This document shows, piece by piece, positions 52,795 to 61,313 of a DNA stretch of 64,000 nucleotides (within the stretch, counting starts at the first letter, position 1; each line of letters begins with the position of its first letter). Source of the stretch: Gryllotalpicola protaetiae (lineage in GTDB: Bacteria; Actinomycetota; Actinomycetes; Actinomycetales; Microbacteriaceae). The translations under genes were made by a program, and so were the position numbers. A model generated the notes under the pieces. The model was not told the DNA's origin and did no database searches. It saw only the letters and a list, made by a program, of their open reading frames with translations. The stretch covers positions 2,294,001 through 2,358,000 of the forward strand of contig NZ_CP032624.1 in NCBI RefSeq assembly GCF_003627055.1, given 5' to 3'.

Positions 52795-54173
52795 CCGTTG
52801 GCTGCCTTCGCCGCGTCGGCGGCCTGCTGCAGCGTCGTGGCCGCCTTCTGCGGGCTCGCGCTGCCGCTCGCGACCGACTGGGCCGCGGCGAGGAACGCGT
52901 TCTCGACGTCGGCGTTCAGCAGGGCGAAGCGCGGCTCGTCGATGCTCGCAGTCGCCTTCAGGTAGGCGTTGACCGGGCCGGACTGCAGCTCGGGGTCGAC
53001 GAACTTGATCGAGGTGAAGTCGGGCGCGACCCCGGCGAGCACCGGGGTGGTGTCGAGGCGGTTGGCGATCTGCTGCTGGCCTTCTTTGCTCGTGGCCATC
53101 CACTTCACGAAGGTCTCGGCCGCGGCCTTGTTCTTCGACTTGCTCGCCACCGCGAGGCCGTAGTCGGCGTCGCCGAACATCTCGCTCGTGTTGCCCTTGC
53201 CCGCCACGTCGGGGAACGTGATCGGCAGGATCGGGAACGGCTTGGCGCCGGCGACGCCCGCGGACGAGATGGCCTGCGTCATGGCATCCGCCGTCGCGTA
53301 CTGCGTGTACCAGCTGCCCATCATCACCATCGCGTACTTGCCGGTGAGGAACTGGTTGTTCACGTCGGGGTACTGCTGGGCGCCGAGGGCGCCCTCCTGC
53401 ATGATGCCGTCGGTGAACAGCTCCTTCCAGATGGTGAGGGTCTCGACGCCCTGCGGGGAGTCCCACTTGGCGTCGCCCTTCGAGGCCTTGGTCCACCAAC
53501 CCGGGTCGACCGAGTTAGCGATGGCCTGCAGGGTGTCCTGGTCGAAGCCCTCCTGCGAGGCGCCCTGGGCGAAGCATCCGACCCCGTTCTGCTTGAACGT
53601 GGCGCACACCTGCTTCCACTCGTCCAGCGTCTTGGGCGGCTCGAGGTTGTACTTCTTGAACAGGTCGGCGTTGTACCAGAGCGAGCCGGCGAAGGTCGAG
53701 CCGATCGGCAGGGCCGTGAGCTTGCCCTTCGAGCTGAGCCCGTCGACCGCGATCTTCGCGATCTTCGACTTCCAGTCGTCGCCGAGGGCCTTCTTGGCGA
53801 CGGGGGTCAGGTCCTCTGCGTAGGTGCCGAACTGCTGCACGTAGGCGCCGGGCTGCAGGTCGTAGACGTCAGGGCCGCTGTTGGATGCCAGTGCGGGGCG
53901 CATCGCGGCCTGATAGTCGCTGATGCCGACCAGCTTGAAGTTGACCTTGATGTCGGGATACTGCTTGTTGAACGCGGCGATGAAGCCCTTCGCCTCGTCG
54001 CTGTTGGTCGGGGTCCAGCCCCACCAGTTGATCGTGCCCTTCGTTGCCGAGCCGGCTGATCCCTGGCTTGAGTTGCCGCTGCTGCACGCGGCCAGCCCGG
54101 TCATCGCGAGGCCTGCGGCTGCGACGACGGCGAGCGATCGGAGTGCGTTCTTCGATCGGAATGGGAATCGCAT
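52791..54173 (-). CDS. Sugar-binding lipoprotein of the fifth importer
   Basis: 460 aa from ATG 54173, with AGGAAG 6 nt upstream. An in-frame ATG at 54185 lacks such a site. Lipoprotein signal ending at Cys30 (GLAAC). Family 1 solute-binding features include INWWGWTPTNSDEAKGF, PDVYDLQPGAYVQQF and KTLDEWKQVCATF. Ligand unknown. A GTTTCTC-type operator lies about 80 bp upstream. Confidence 0.9.
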   Translation of the reverse strand: MRFPFRSKNALRSLAVVAAAGLAMTGLAACSSGNSSQGSAGSATKGTINWWGWTPTNSDEAKGFIAAFNKQYPDIKVNFKLVGISDYQAAMRPALASNSGPDVYDLQPGAYVQQFGTYAEDLTPVAKKALGDDWKSKIAKIAVDGLSSKGKLTALPIGSTFAGSLWYNADLFKKYNLEPPKTLDEWKQVCATFKQNGVGCFAQGASQEGFDQDTLQAIANSVDPGWWTKASKGDAKWDSPQGVETLTIWKELFTDGIMQEGALGAQQYPDVNNQFLTGKYAMVMMGSWYTQYATADAMTQAISSAGVAGAKPFPILPITFPDVAGKGNTSEMFGDADYGLAVASKSKNKAAAETFVKWMATSKEGQQQIANRLDTTPVLAGVAPDFTSIKFVDPELQSGPVNAYLKATASIDEPRFALLNADVENAFLAAAQSVASGSASPQKAATTLQQAADAAKAANG

Positions 54174-54250
54174 GTTCTTCCTCATTGGTCATGGACGACT
54201 GCGTTGTCGCCCCGCCGTTGAAAGTAACCAGCGCGAAAAGTCGTGTCAAG

Positions 54251-54264
54251 GTTTCTCTAGAAAC
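54251..54264 (-). promoter_or_regulatory. Candidate GTTTCTC-type operator of the fifth-importer operon
   Basis: GTTTCTCTAGAAAC, arms GTTTC/GAAAC, 78-91 bp upstream of the binding-protein ATG. Shares GTTTCTC with sites at 43256 and 55550. The divergent-side LacI gene (54396-55445) is the likely regulator. Confidence 0.5.
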
Positions 54265-54318
54265 AGGAAAGTTTCGTTATCTGAGCGCAATCGGGCGCCC
54301 GCGTGGCCCGCGCCGCGT

Positions 54319-54342
54319 GCGCTGCTCGGATGCGAGCAGCGC
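54319..54342 (-). terminator. Hairpin after the LacI gene at 54396
   Basis: Perfect 10-bp stem GCGCTGCTCG (54319-54328) / CGAGCAGCGC (54333-54342), tetraloop GATG. It lies 54 bp after the LacI stop and before the fifth-importer promoter. It probably ends the LacI transcript; no T-run. Confidence 0.5.
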
Positions 54343-54395
54343 CAAGCGGATCGCAGCAGCGCACGGCGCCGGGAGGCGAGGAAACTCGCGCGGGA

Positions 54396-55445
54396 CTACG
54401 CGCGTGGGGCGGCCGTGCTGTCGCGGGCGACGAGCGTCGTCGCCATGTCGACGCGGCGGAAGGCGAGCTCCGGCTCGTCGCGCAGCCGGGTGACGAGGTG
54501 CATCGCCTGCTCGGCCATCTCGGCGAGCGGCACGTGGATCGTCGTCATCGCAGGGCCGGCCCACTTCGCGATCGAGACGTCGTCGTAGCCGACCACCGAG
54601 ACGTCGCCCGGCACGTCGAGCCCCAGCGAGCGGGCCGCGTCGTAGACCCCGAGGGCCTGGATGTCGCTCGAGGCGAAGATCGCCGTCGGGCGGTCATCGC
54701 CCTCCGCGCTCAGCAGCTCGAGCCCCTGGCTCAGCCCGTCGTCGTGGTGGAACTTGCCCGGCTTGATCCAGTCGCGGCGCGGGCGCAGGCCGGCGGAGTC
54801 GAGCGCGGCCCGATAGCCCGACAGGCGCGCCGTCGAGGCGAGCATGTCGTCGGGGCCTGTGATGATCGCGATCCTCGTGTGACCGAGCTCGACGAGGTGT
54901 CGGGTGGCGAGGTAGCCGCCGTTCCAGTCGGCCGAGCCGATCGACGGGGCGTCGGTGCCCGGCGCCCCGTACGGATCGATCATGACCACGGGGATGTTGC
55001 GGCTGCGCAGGCGCGCCTTCACCTTCTCGCTGAGGGCGGCGGCGACCAGGATGATGCCGATCGGCTGGCGCCGCAGCACGCCCTCGACCCATGCGGCAGT
55101 GGGCTGGTGGGAGTCCTGCGTGCCGGTGACGACCATGCCGATGCCCTGTTCGCGCGTGATGCGCTCGACGCCCGCGATCGCGGCCGAGCCGAACGGGCTG
55201 TCGATCTCGAAGCACAGCACGTCGACCAGCGGGGCCGTGCTCTGCGCTGTCGTGCGACGGTTGTAGTTGCGCTCGTCGAGCAGGGACTCGACGCGGCTGC
55301 GGGTCTCGTCGGAGACGCCTGAGCGGCCGTTCAGCACCTTCGAGACGGTGGCGACCGAGACGCTGGCGAGTGCCGCGACCTCTGACAGCGTCGCGCGCTG
55401 CGCGCGGGTTCCGCCCGCTTCGCCCGTCACGACACCATCTGTCAT
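54396..55445 (-). CDS. LacI-family regulator of the fifth-importer/SDR region
   Basis: 349 aa from ATG 55445. HTH TLSEVAALASVSVATVSKVL; sensor domain IPVVMIDPYGAPGTDAPSIG, ELGHTRIAIITGPDDML, AIFASSDIQALGV. Related to, but more distant than, the LacI pair at 42146 and 47348. It sits between the leftward importer operon and the rightward SDR-lactonase operon, both preceded by GTTTCTC sites. Confidence 0.92.
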   Translation of the reverse strand: MTDGVVTGEAGGTRAQRATLSEVAALASVSVATVSKVLNGRSGVSDETRSRVESLLDERNYNRRTTAQSTAPLVDVLCFEIDSPFGSAAIAGVERITREQGIGMVVTGTQDSHQPTAAWVEGVLRRQPIGIILVAAALSEKVKARLRSRNIPVVMIDPYGAPGTDAPSIGSADWNGGYLATRHLVELGHTRIAIITGPDDMLASTARLSGYRAALDSAGLRPRRDWIKPGKFHHDDGLSQGLELLSAEGDDRPTAIFASSDIQALGVYDAARSLGLDVPGDVSVVGYDDVSIAKWAGPAMTTIHVPLAEMAEQAMHLVTRLRDEPELAFRRVDMATTLVARDSTAAPRA

Positions 55446-55549
55446 GGCGCTCAGATTATCGACACGGAGGGGCCGTCTTTGCACAGGGCGGCTCGTCTGC
55501 CGACGTTGACGGTCTGCGGGTGTGCTCATAGCGTTACTCTCGACGATAG

Positions 55550-55570
55550 GTTTCTCCAGGCGTGAGAAAC
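55550..55570 (+). promoter_or_regulatory. Candidate GTTTCTC operator of the SDR-lactonase operon
   Basis: Perfect inverted repeat GTTTCTC-N7-GAGAAAC, 21 bp before the SDR ATG, close enough to block initiation. It is the clearest of the GTTTCTC sites. Confidence 0.55.
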
Positions 55571-55591
55571 TTTGTGCACACGAGGTTAGCA

Positions 55592-56371
55592 ATGACGATG
55601 ACCGAAAACATGACGGGTCAGGCATCCGTTTTCGCCCACTACCCCTCGCTCGCAGGCCGCACGGCCTTCGTGAGCGGCGGAGCGACAGGGCTGGGGCGCG
55701 AGTTCGTCGCGCAACTGGCCGAGCAGGGCGCGCGCGTCGCGTTCTGCGATGTCGACGCGGATGCCGGGGCGCAGCTCGCCGCTGAGACCGGCGCCCTCTT
55801 CCTTCCCGTGGACGTCACGGACGTGGCCGCGCTGCAGGCGGCGCTCGGCGAGGCATCCGCCCGCCTGGGCCCCATCAGGGCCCTCGTCAACAACGCGGCC
55901 AATGACACGCGCCGCCCTGTCGACGACATCGACGTCGCCGGGTGGGACGAGGGCGTCGCCGTCAACGTGCGACACCACTTCTTCGCAGCCCAGGCGGTGC
56001 GGGCCGGGATGCGTGCCGCGGGCGGCGGCTCGATCATCAACCTCGGGTCGATCAGCGCGCACATCGACCTCGTCGAGCTGCCCGTGTACATCACGGCGAA
56101 GGCGGGCATCGAGGGGCTCACGCGCACGCTGGCGCGCGAGTTCGGGGGCGATGGGATCCGCGTGAACTGCATCATCCCGGGCTGGGTGATGACGCCGCGA
56201 CAGCTGTCCCACTGGGTCGGCGACGCCGAGCGGGCCAAGATCATGGCGGCGCAGTGCCTGCCAGAGCTGCTCTACCCCGCCGACGTGGCGCGCCTGATGC
56301 TCTGGCTCGCCGCCGACGACTCGCGGCTCTGCACGGCGCAGAGCTGGGTGGTGGACGGGGGCTGGATGTGA
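55592..56371 (+). CDS. Short-chain dehydrogenase/reductase
   Basis: 259 aa from ATG 55592. Classical SDR: cofactor loop FVSGGATGLGRE (about residues 27-38), LVNNAAN, Ser in NLGSIS (about 153), and Tyr166/Lys170 in VYITAK. The C-terminal VDGGWM is typical. Coupled by GTG overlap to a lactonase gene, so it probably oxidises an aldose to its lactone, or acts on a deoxy-keto acid later in the path. Confidence 0.9.
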   Translation: MTMTENMTGQASVFAHYPSLAGRTAFVSGGATGLGREFVAQLAEQGARVAFCDVDADAGAQLAAETGALFLPVDVTDVAALQAALGEASARLGPIRALVNNAANDTRRPVDDIDVAGWDEGVAVNVRHHFFAAQAVRAGMRAAGGGSIINLGSISAHIDLVELPVYITAKAGIEGLTRTLAREFGGDGIRVNCIIPGWVMTPRQLSHWVGDAERAKIMAAQCLPELLYPADVARLMLWLAADDSRLCTAQSWVVDGGWM

Positions 56372-57231
56372 GGGCTGAGCAGCTCACGGCACCGGTCACA
56401 TGGCACGGGGAGGGCCCCTGCTGGGACCCGGTGGGCGAGCGGATGCTTGTCGTCGACATGCTCGCCGGCGCCGTCGTCGACCTGTCGTCGCTCGAGTCGC
56501 CTGCGCGGCACTCGGTCGGCTCGCCGGTAGCGGCCGTGGTGCGGCCCCGGGCCGACGGGGGGTTCATCGTCGCGACCGAGCACGGGTTCTCGCTGTTCGA
56601 CTCCGGGTTCCGGCGCGTGTGCGAGCTCGCCCAGGTGCTGGACGACCCCGCGATCCGGCTCAACGAGGGCGGATGCGACGCTGCCGGCCGGTTCTTCTGC
56701 GGGTCGATGGCGTACGACGAGACGCCGGGGGCCGCGTCGCTGTACCGGGTGACTCCCGACGGGTCCGCGTCGGTCGTGCTCGATGGCGTGACGATCTCGA
56801 ACGGGCTGCAGTGGAGCCTGGACGGGTCGCGTGCGTACTACGTCGACACGCCCACGCATCGTGTGGACGTCTTCGACTACTCGGTGGCCGACGGGGAGCT
56901 CTCGGAGCGACGGCCGTTCGCCGATGTCTCGGGGTTCGACGGCGCGCCCGACGGCATGACGATCGACGCCGAGGGCGGGCTCTGGGTCGCGTTCTGGGGC
57001 GGGGGAGTGATCCGCCGCCTCGACCCGGAATCCGGGGCGGTCACGGAGGAGGTCTCGGTGCCTGGGGCGTCGCACACCAGCGCGGCGGCGTTCGGCGGGG
57101 CATCCCTCGACACGCTCTACATCACGACGTCGCGCCAGCACCTGCCCGACGACGCCGAGCCGCGGGCCGGGTCGGTGTTCGCGGTGCAGCCGGGCGTGCG
57201 CGGGGTCGCGCTGCCGGTGTTCGGCGGGTAG
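56368..57231 (+). CDS. SMP-30/gluconolactonase/LRE-family lactonase
   Basis: 287 aa from GTG 56368, which overlaps the SDR stop. Six-blade propeller with the family's metal-site segments: GEGPCWDPVGERMLVVD (Glu), RLNEGGCDAAGRFFCGSM (Asn) and ISNGLQWSLDGSRAYYVDT (Asn, Asp). FDGAPDGMTIDAEGGLWVAF is also typical. It likely hydrolyses the sugar lactone made by the SDR or the aldo-keto reductase. Confidence 0.9.
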   Translation: MRAEQLTAPVTWHGEGPCWDPVGERMLVVDMLAGAVVDLSSLESPARHSVGSPVAAVVRPRADGGFIVATEHGFSLFDSGFRRVCELAQVLDDPAIRLNEGGCDAAGRFFCGSMAYDETPGAASLYRVTPDGSASVVLDGVTISNGLQWSLDGSRAYYVDTPTHRVDVFDYSVADGELSERRPFADVSGFDGAPDGMTIDAEGGLWVAFWGGGVIRRLDPESGAVTEEVSVPGASHTSAAAFGGASLDTLYITTSRQHLPDDAEPRAGSVFAVQPGVRGVALPVFGG

Positions 57232-57249
57232 GCGTGCCGGCGTCCGGGG

Positions 57250-57270
57250 CCGTGCGCCGTGCGCCGTGCG
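57250..57270. repeat. Three tandem 7-bp repeats
   Basis: CCGTGCG repeated three times without interruption between the convergent lactonase and FAH genes. Too short to be a CRISPR array. It may be a slippage-prone stretch. Confidence 0.6.
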
Positions 57271-57282
57271 CCCACCGCCGGA

Positions 57283-57369
57283 GTAGGAACCGGGCGCATT
57301 TCGTGTGAGAGATCTTGCGTCTCGGCGGTATGCGTAGGATCAATCGCGCGTCTTGCGCCCGGTTCCTAC
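57283..57369. repeat. 87-bp element with 16-bp perfect terminal inverted repeats
   Basis: GTAGGAACCGGGCGCA (57283-57298) is repeated exactly inverted at 57354-57369, with 55 bp between. It lies between two convergent genes. It could be a two-way terminator with a long loop, a structured RNA or a miniature inverted-repeat element. No clear target-site duplication flanks it. Confidence 0.55.
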
Positions 57370-57416
57370 CGGGGTGCCGGCATGCCCGAGTGCGGGAGTG
57401 CCCGATTCCGACGGGC

Positions 57417-58283
57417 TCAGGCCCGCCCGACAGTGACTACGGGGTTGCGCAGCGTACCGACGCCCTCGATCTCGATCGTGACCTCGTCGCCGTCGTGCAG
57501 GGTGAACTCGGCCGGCGGCACGACGCCGGTGCCGGTCAGCACGATGACGCCGTCGGGGAAGTCGAGGCCCCGGAACAGCCAGCCGGCGAGGTCGTCGAGG
57601 CTGCGCGCGAGCTGGTCGGTCGAGGTGCGCTCGTCGAACACCGCGACGCCGTCGCGCTCGATGAGCAGGCGGATGCCGAACGGCGGCGTCGCCGCCCACG
57701 CCGGCACGATCTCGGGGCCGAGCGCGCAGCCGGCCGTGAACACCTTCGCCTGCGGCAGGTAGAGCAGGTTCTCGCCCTCGATCGATCGGCTCGACGAGTC
57801 GTTCCCCGGAACGTAGCCGAAGATCTCGCCGGCCGAGTCGACCACGATGCCGAGCTCGGACTCGGGCACGTCCCACGTGGAATCCGCGCGCTTGCCGACC
57901 GGCTCGCCGTCGCCGACGACCCGCACGCCCGTCGACTTGAAGAACAGCTCGGGGCGCTCGGCGCCGTAGACGCGATCGTACGGCGTGCCGTCGGTCGCCT
58001 CCTCGATGCGCCCGTCGCGGCTGCGCAGATAGGTCACCCCGGCTGCCCACACCTCGTGCTGCGGGTCCACCGGCGCGAGGATTCGCGATGGCCGGATGCC
58101 GGGGCCGGCCGCCGCTTCGACCGCGGCACGAGCCTCGGCGGCGGGCAGTCGCAGCAGCTCGGCGAGCGTGATGCCGAGCGGGGCGTATTCGTCGCCGCGG
58201 CGCACCGCCCAGAGCACGTCGCCGTCGAGCTCGACGCGCGCGAGTGCCAGCTCGGGGCGGCTCTGCGAAGCATCCGTCGTCAT
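57417..58283 (-). CDS. Fumarylacetoacetate-hydrolase-family protein
   Basis: 288 aa. FAH C-terminal fold with [39 protein letters not shown] (metal-binding Glu region), [21 protein letters not shown] and [10 protein letters not shown]. In sugar-acid pathways members dehydrate 2-keto-3-deoxy-aldonates or hydrolyse diketo acids. The upstream IlvD/Edd gene, one base overlapping, makes a 2-keto-3-deoxy sugar acid the likely substrate. Confidence 0.9.
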   Translation of the reverse strand: MTTDASQSRPELALARVELDGDVLWAVRRGDEYAPLGITLAELLRLPAAEARAAVEAAAGPGIRPSRILAPVDPQHEVWAAGVTYLRSRDGRIEEATDGTPYDRVYGAERPELFFKSTGVRVVGDGEPVGKRADSTWDVPESELGIVVDSAGEIFGYVPGNDSSSRSIEGENLLYLPQAKVFTAGCALGPEIVPAWAATPPFGIRLLIERDGVAVFDERTSTDQLARSLDDLAGWLFRGLDFPDGVIVLTGTGVVPPAEFTLHDGDEVTIEIEGVGTLRNPVVTVGRA

Positions 58284-59992
58284 CAGTGGGACTCCCTTGT
58301 CACGGTGGATCCGCTCGACCCCACGAGGAAGTCGAGGTCGGCGCCGGTGTCGGCGCCCTGAACGTGCTCGATGTACAGCTTCTGCCAGCCGCGGTCGGCC
58401 TTGGCGAAGCTCGCGACCTCGCGGAACGCGGGCTTGCGCGCCTCGAGCTCGTCCTCAGCGACCAGCAGCTCGAGCTTCCGGTTCGGCACGTCGAGCGAGA
58501 TCAGGTCGCCGTCCTGCACGAGCGCGAGCAGGCTGCTCGGCGCGGCCGCCTCGGGTGAGACGTGCAGCACGACGGTGCCGTATGCCGTTCCCGACATGCG
58601 CCCGTCGGAGATGCGGACCATGTCGCGCACGCCCTGCTTGAGCAGCTTCGGCGGCAGCGGGGTGTTCGCGACCTCGGGCATGCCGGGGTAGCCCTTCGGC
58701 CCACAGCCGCGCAGCACGATGACCGAGTCGGCGTCGACGTCGAGCTCGGGGTCGTCGATGCGGGCATGGAAGTCCTCGATCGAGTCGAAGACGACGGCGC
58801 GGCCGGTGTGGGTGAGCAGCTCGGGCGTGGCCGCAGACGGCTTGATGACGGCGCCGCGCGGGGCGAGGTTGCCGCGCAGCACGGCAATGCCGGCCTCGTC
58901 CTGCAGGGGGTCCTCGCGCAGCGAGATGACGTCGCGGTCCCACACGGGGTGGTCGCCGAGGAACGAGGTGAGCGGCGTGCCGAGCACGGTGAGCGCTGCC
59001 GGGTCGAGCAGGTCCTCGACCTGGTCCAGCACGGCGAGCAGGCCGCCGGCGCGGAACAGGTCCTCCATCAGGTACGAGCCGGAGGGCTGCAGGTTGACGA
59101 GCAGCGGCACCTTCCCGCCGATGCGGTCGAAGTCGTCGAGCGTCAGCTCGATGCCGAGGCGCCCGGCGATCGCGAGCAGGTGCACGACGGCGTTCGTCGA
59201 GCCGCCGATCGCGGCGAGGGTGACGATCGCGTTGTGGAAGGACTCCTTCGTGATGACCTGCGAGATGCGCCGATCTTCGAGGGCGAGCTCGACGGCGAGT
59301 CGACCAGAGGCGTGCGCCGCCTCGAGCAGCCGCGAGTCGGGGGCCGGCGTGCCGGCGACGCCCGGGATCGTCATGCCCAGCGCCTCGGCCATGATGCCCA
59401 TCGTCGAGGCCGTGCCCATCGTGTTGCAGTGGCCCTTCGAGCGCACCATCTGCTTGTCGAAGCGCTCGAACTCCTCCTCGGCCAGGGTGCCCGCGCGCAC
59501 CTCTTCCGAAAGCGCCCACACACCCGTGCCGCAGCCGGAGCGCTCTCCGCGGAAGTATCCGTTCAGCATCGGCCCGCCCGGCACGACGACGGCCGGGATG
59601 TCGACGGATGCCGCGCCCATCAGCAGCGCGGGAATGGTCTTGTCGCACCCGCCGAGCAGCACGGCGGCGTCGATCGGGTTGGCGCGCAGCATCTCCTCGA
59701 TGGTCATCGCCGCCATGTTGCGCCAGAGCATCGCGGTCGGCTTGACGAGGGTCTCGCCGAGCGAGGTGACCGGCAGGTTCACGGGCACGCCGCCCGCCTC
59801 CCACACGCCCTGCTTGACGAACTCGGCGACCTCGTTCAGGTGCGCGTTGCACGGGGTGAGGTCGCTCGCCGTGTTTGCGATCGCGATCTGCGGGCGACCG
59901 TCGAAGGCGTGGTCGGGCACCCCGCGCCGCATCCATGCCCGGTGGATGAACGGGTCGCGCCCCGTGCCGCCGTACCAGTCCTGACTGCGCAT
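58283..59992 (-). CDS. IlvD/Edd-family dehydratase, probably for a sugar acid
   Basis: 569 aa from ATG 59992, AAGGAAAGG upstream; an ATG at 60022 is less likely. Iron-sulfur ligands expected at Cys48 (DLTPCNAH), Cys116 (GGCDKT) and Cys189 ([11 protein letters not shown]). The context (lactonase, FAH, alcohol dehydrogenase) points to aldonate dehydration to a 2-keto-3-deoxy acid rather than branched-chain amino acid synthesis. Overlaps the FAH start by one base. Confidence 0.93.
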   Translation of the reverse strand: MRSQDWYGGTGRDPFIHRAWMRRGVPDHAFDGRPQIAIANTASDLTPCNAHLNEVAEFVKQGVWEAGGVPVNLPVTSLGETLVKPTAMLWRNMAAMTIEEMLRANPIDAAVLLGGCDKTIPALLMGAASVDIPAVVVPGGPMLNGYFRGERSGCGTGVWALSEEVRAGTLAEEEFERFDKQMVRSKGHCNTMGTASTMGIMAEALGMTIPGVAGTPAPDSRLLEAAHASGRLAVELALEDRRISQVITKESFHNAIVTLAAIGGSTNAVVHLLAIAGRLGIELTLDDFDRIGGKVPLLVNLQPSGSYLMEDLFRAGGLLAVLDQVEDLLDPAALTVLGTPLTSFLGDHPVWDRDVISLREDPLQDEAGIAVLRGNLAPRGAVIKPSAATPELLTHTGRAVVFDSIEDFHARIDDPELDVDADSVIVLRGCGPKGYPGMPEVANTPLPPKLLKQGVRDMVRISDGRMSGTAYGTVVLHVSPEAAAPSSLLALVQDGDLISLDVPNRKLELLVAEDELEARKPAFREVASFAKADRGWQKLYIEHVQGADTGADLDFLVGSSGSTVTRESH

Positions 59993-60119
59993 CGTCGCGC
60001 CCTTTCCTTCGGTTGAATCCATCTTCACAGCCCCGTCGTCACCGAGAAGTGCCGTAATGCCGTCAATGTCGCGGCCGGACGACATCGCGGCGCTTTTCGA
60101 GGCGCCGAGACCGACGCGA

Positions 60120-61232
60120 TCACGGCACGAGGATGCCGCGGCCGACCGCGCCGGCCACGAGGTGCTCGTAGGCGGTGGCGACCTCGGAAAGCGGCATCCG
60201 CTCGCCCAGCAGCCGGTCGAGGGGCAGGCGCCCCGCGAGGTACAGCGCGAAGATGCGCGGCAGGTCGATGAGTGGGTTGCTGGAGCCGTAGAGCGACCCC
60301 ACGACGCGCTTCTGCCGCTGCACGAGCTGGTTGAGCGGCACGGGGAACTCGGTGTCGGCCGCGCCGAGCCCGACGGCGACGACGGTTCCGCCCGCGGCGG
60401 TCGCGTCGAGCGCCTGGCGCAGTGTGGCCGGCCGGCCGATCGCCTCGATCGCCCACGGCACACCGCGGCCGCCCGTCGCTGCGAGCACTTCGGCCGCGGC
60501 ATCCGCCTGCCGTGAATTGATCGTGACCGTCGCGCCGAACTCGCGCGCCAGCTCGAGCTTCTCGTCGTCGATGTCGACCGCGACCACGGGGTGCGCGCCG
60601 GTGAGCGCCGCGCCCATGATCGCCGACAGCCCGACACCGCCGGCGCCGATCACGAGCAGCGGGCGGCCGGCAGCCTTCTCGACCACGTTCCACACCGCGC
60701 CGACGCCCGTGATGACGGCGCACGCCGAGATCGCGGCGATCTCGGGCGGCACCCCGTCGGGCACGACGACCGCGGCGTTCTCGTTGACGACGACGCGCTC
60801 GGCGAAGCACGAGACGCCCATGAGATGGTGCAGCTCGGATCCATCCGCGAACGAGAGCCGGGACGTGCCGTCGGGCAACCCGCCGGTCGCGGCCTGCACG
60901 CGACCGAGCTCGCACAGCACCGGGTTGCCCGACACACACGCCTCGCACACACCGCAGCGCGGGCGCCAGAGAAGGGCGACGCGGTCGCCCACCTTGATGC
61001 GACCGGATGCCCTGGGGCCGACGGCCTCGACGATGCCCGCGCCCTCGTGTCCGAGCACGAGGGGCAGCGGCGCCGTGAGGCCTCCGGTCATGTAGTGGTA
61101 GTCGCTGTGGCACACGCCGGCCGCCTCGATGCGCACGAGGATCTCGCCATCGCGCGGATCGGCGAGCTCGACGTCCTCAACGGTCGGTGGTGTGCCGGGC
61201 GCGCGCAGCACGGCGGCGCGTACGGTGGTCAT
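60120..61232 (-). CDS. Zinc-dependent alcohol dehydrogenase
   Basis: 370-aa MDR family enzyme. Catalytic zinc ligands Cys41 (AGVCHSD) and His62-Glu63 (GHEGAG). Structural zinc cysteines 93, 96, 99 and 107 (CGVCEACVSGNPVLC). NAD-binding loop VIGAGGVGLSA. Possibly oxidises a sugar, sugar alcohol or aldehyde in the same pathway as the dehydratase. ATG 61232 lies 16 bp from the 66-bp repeat copy B. Confidence 0.92.
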   Translation of the reverse strand: MTTVRAAVLRAPGTPPTVEDVELADPRDGEILVRIEAAGVCHSDYHYMTGGLTAPLPLVLGHEGAGIVEAVGPRASGRIKVGDRVALLWRPRCGVCEACVSGNPVLCELGRVQAATGGLPDGTSRLSFADGSELHHLMGVSCFAERVVVNENAAVVVPDGVPPEIAAISACAVITGVGAVWNVVEKAAGRPLLVIGAGGVGLSAIMGAALTGAHPVVAVDIDDEKLELAREFGATVTINSRQADAAAEVLAATGGRGVPWAIEAIGRPATLRQALDATAAGGTVVAVGLGAADTEFPVPLNQLVQRQKRVVGSLYGSSNPLIDLPRIFALYLAGRLPLDRLLGERMPLSEVATAYEHLVAGAVGRGILVP

Positions 61233-61247
61233 GACGCCTCCGTCGTG

Positions 61248-61313
61248 TGCGCGGGAGAAACGACGGTTGCGCGGGCGCAAGCTCTCCCGCAGAAGCGCCC
61301 GTTCACCCGCGCA
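61248..61313. repeat. 66-bp dispersed palindromic repeat, copy B
   Basis: Partner of 43145-43210 (51 of 66 positions by hand). Outer arms TGCGCGGG-A-GAA and TTC-A-CCCGCGCA pair with one mismatch at the central A-A. It lies between the alcohol dehydrogenase start and the GH5 stop and includes the last codons of the GH5 gene, much as copy A includes the end of a LacI gene. Confidence 0.6.

Noticed and set aside
54396-54430. End of the LacI gene at 54396 considered as a third copy of the 66-bp repeat
   Set aside because: Only short GC-rich words (CGCGCGTAGT, CCCGCGCGAG) are shared and the arms do not pair in the same way.
57250-57270. Tandem 7-mers considered as a CRISPR fragment
   Set aside because: Repeats are contiguous with no spacers and far too short.
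58283-59992. Reading the IlvD/Edd gene as dihydroxy-acid dehydratase for branched-chain amino acid synthesis
   Set aside because: It overlaps an FAH gene and follows an alcohol dehydrogenase gene, with a sugar lactonase nearby and no other ilv or leu genes in the window, so a sugar-acid dehydratase is more likely.
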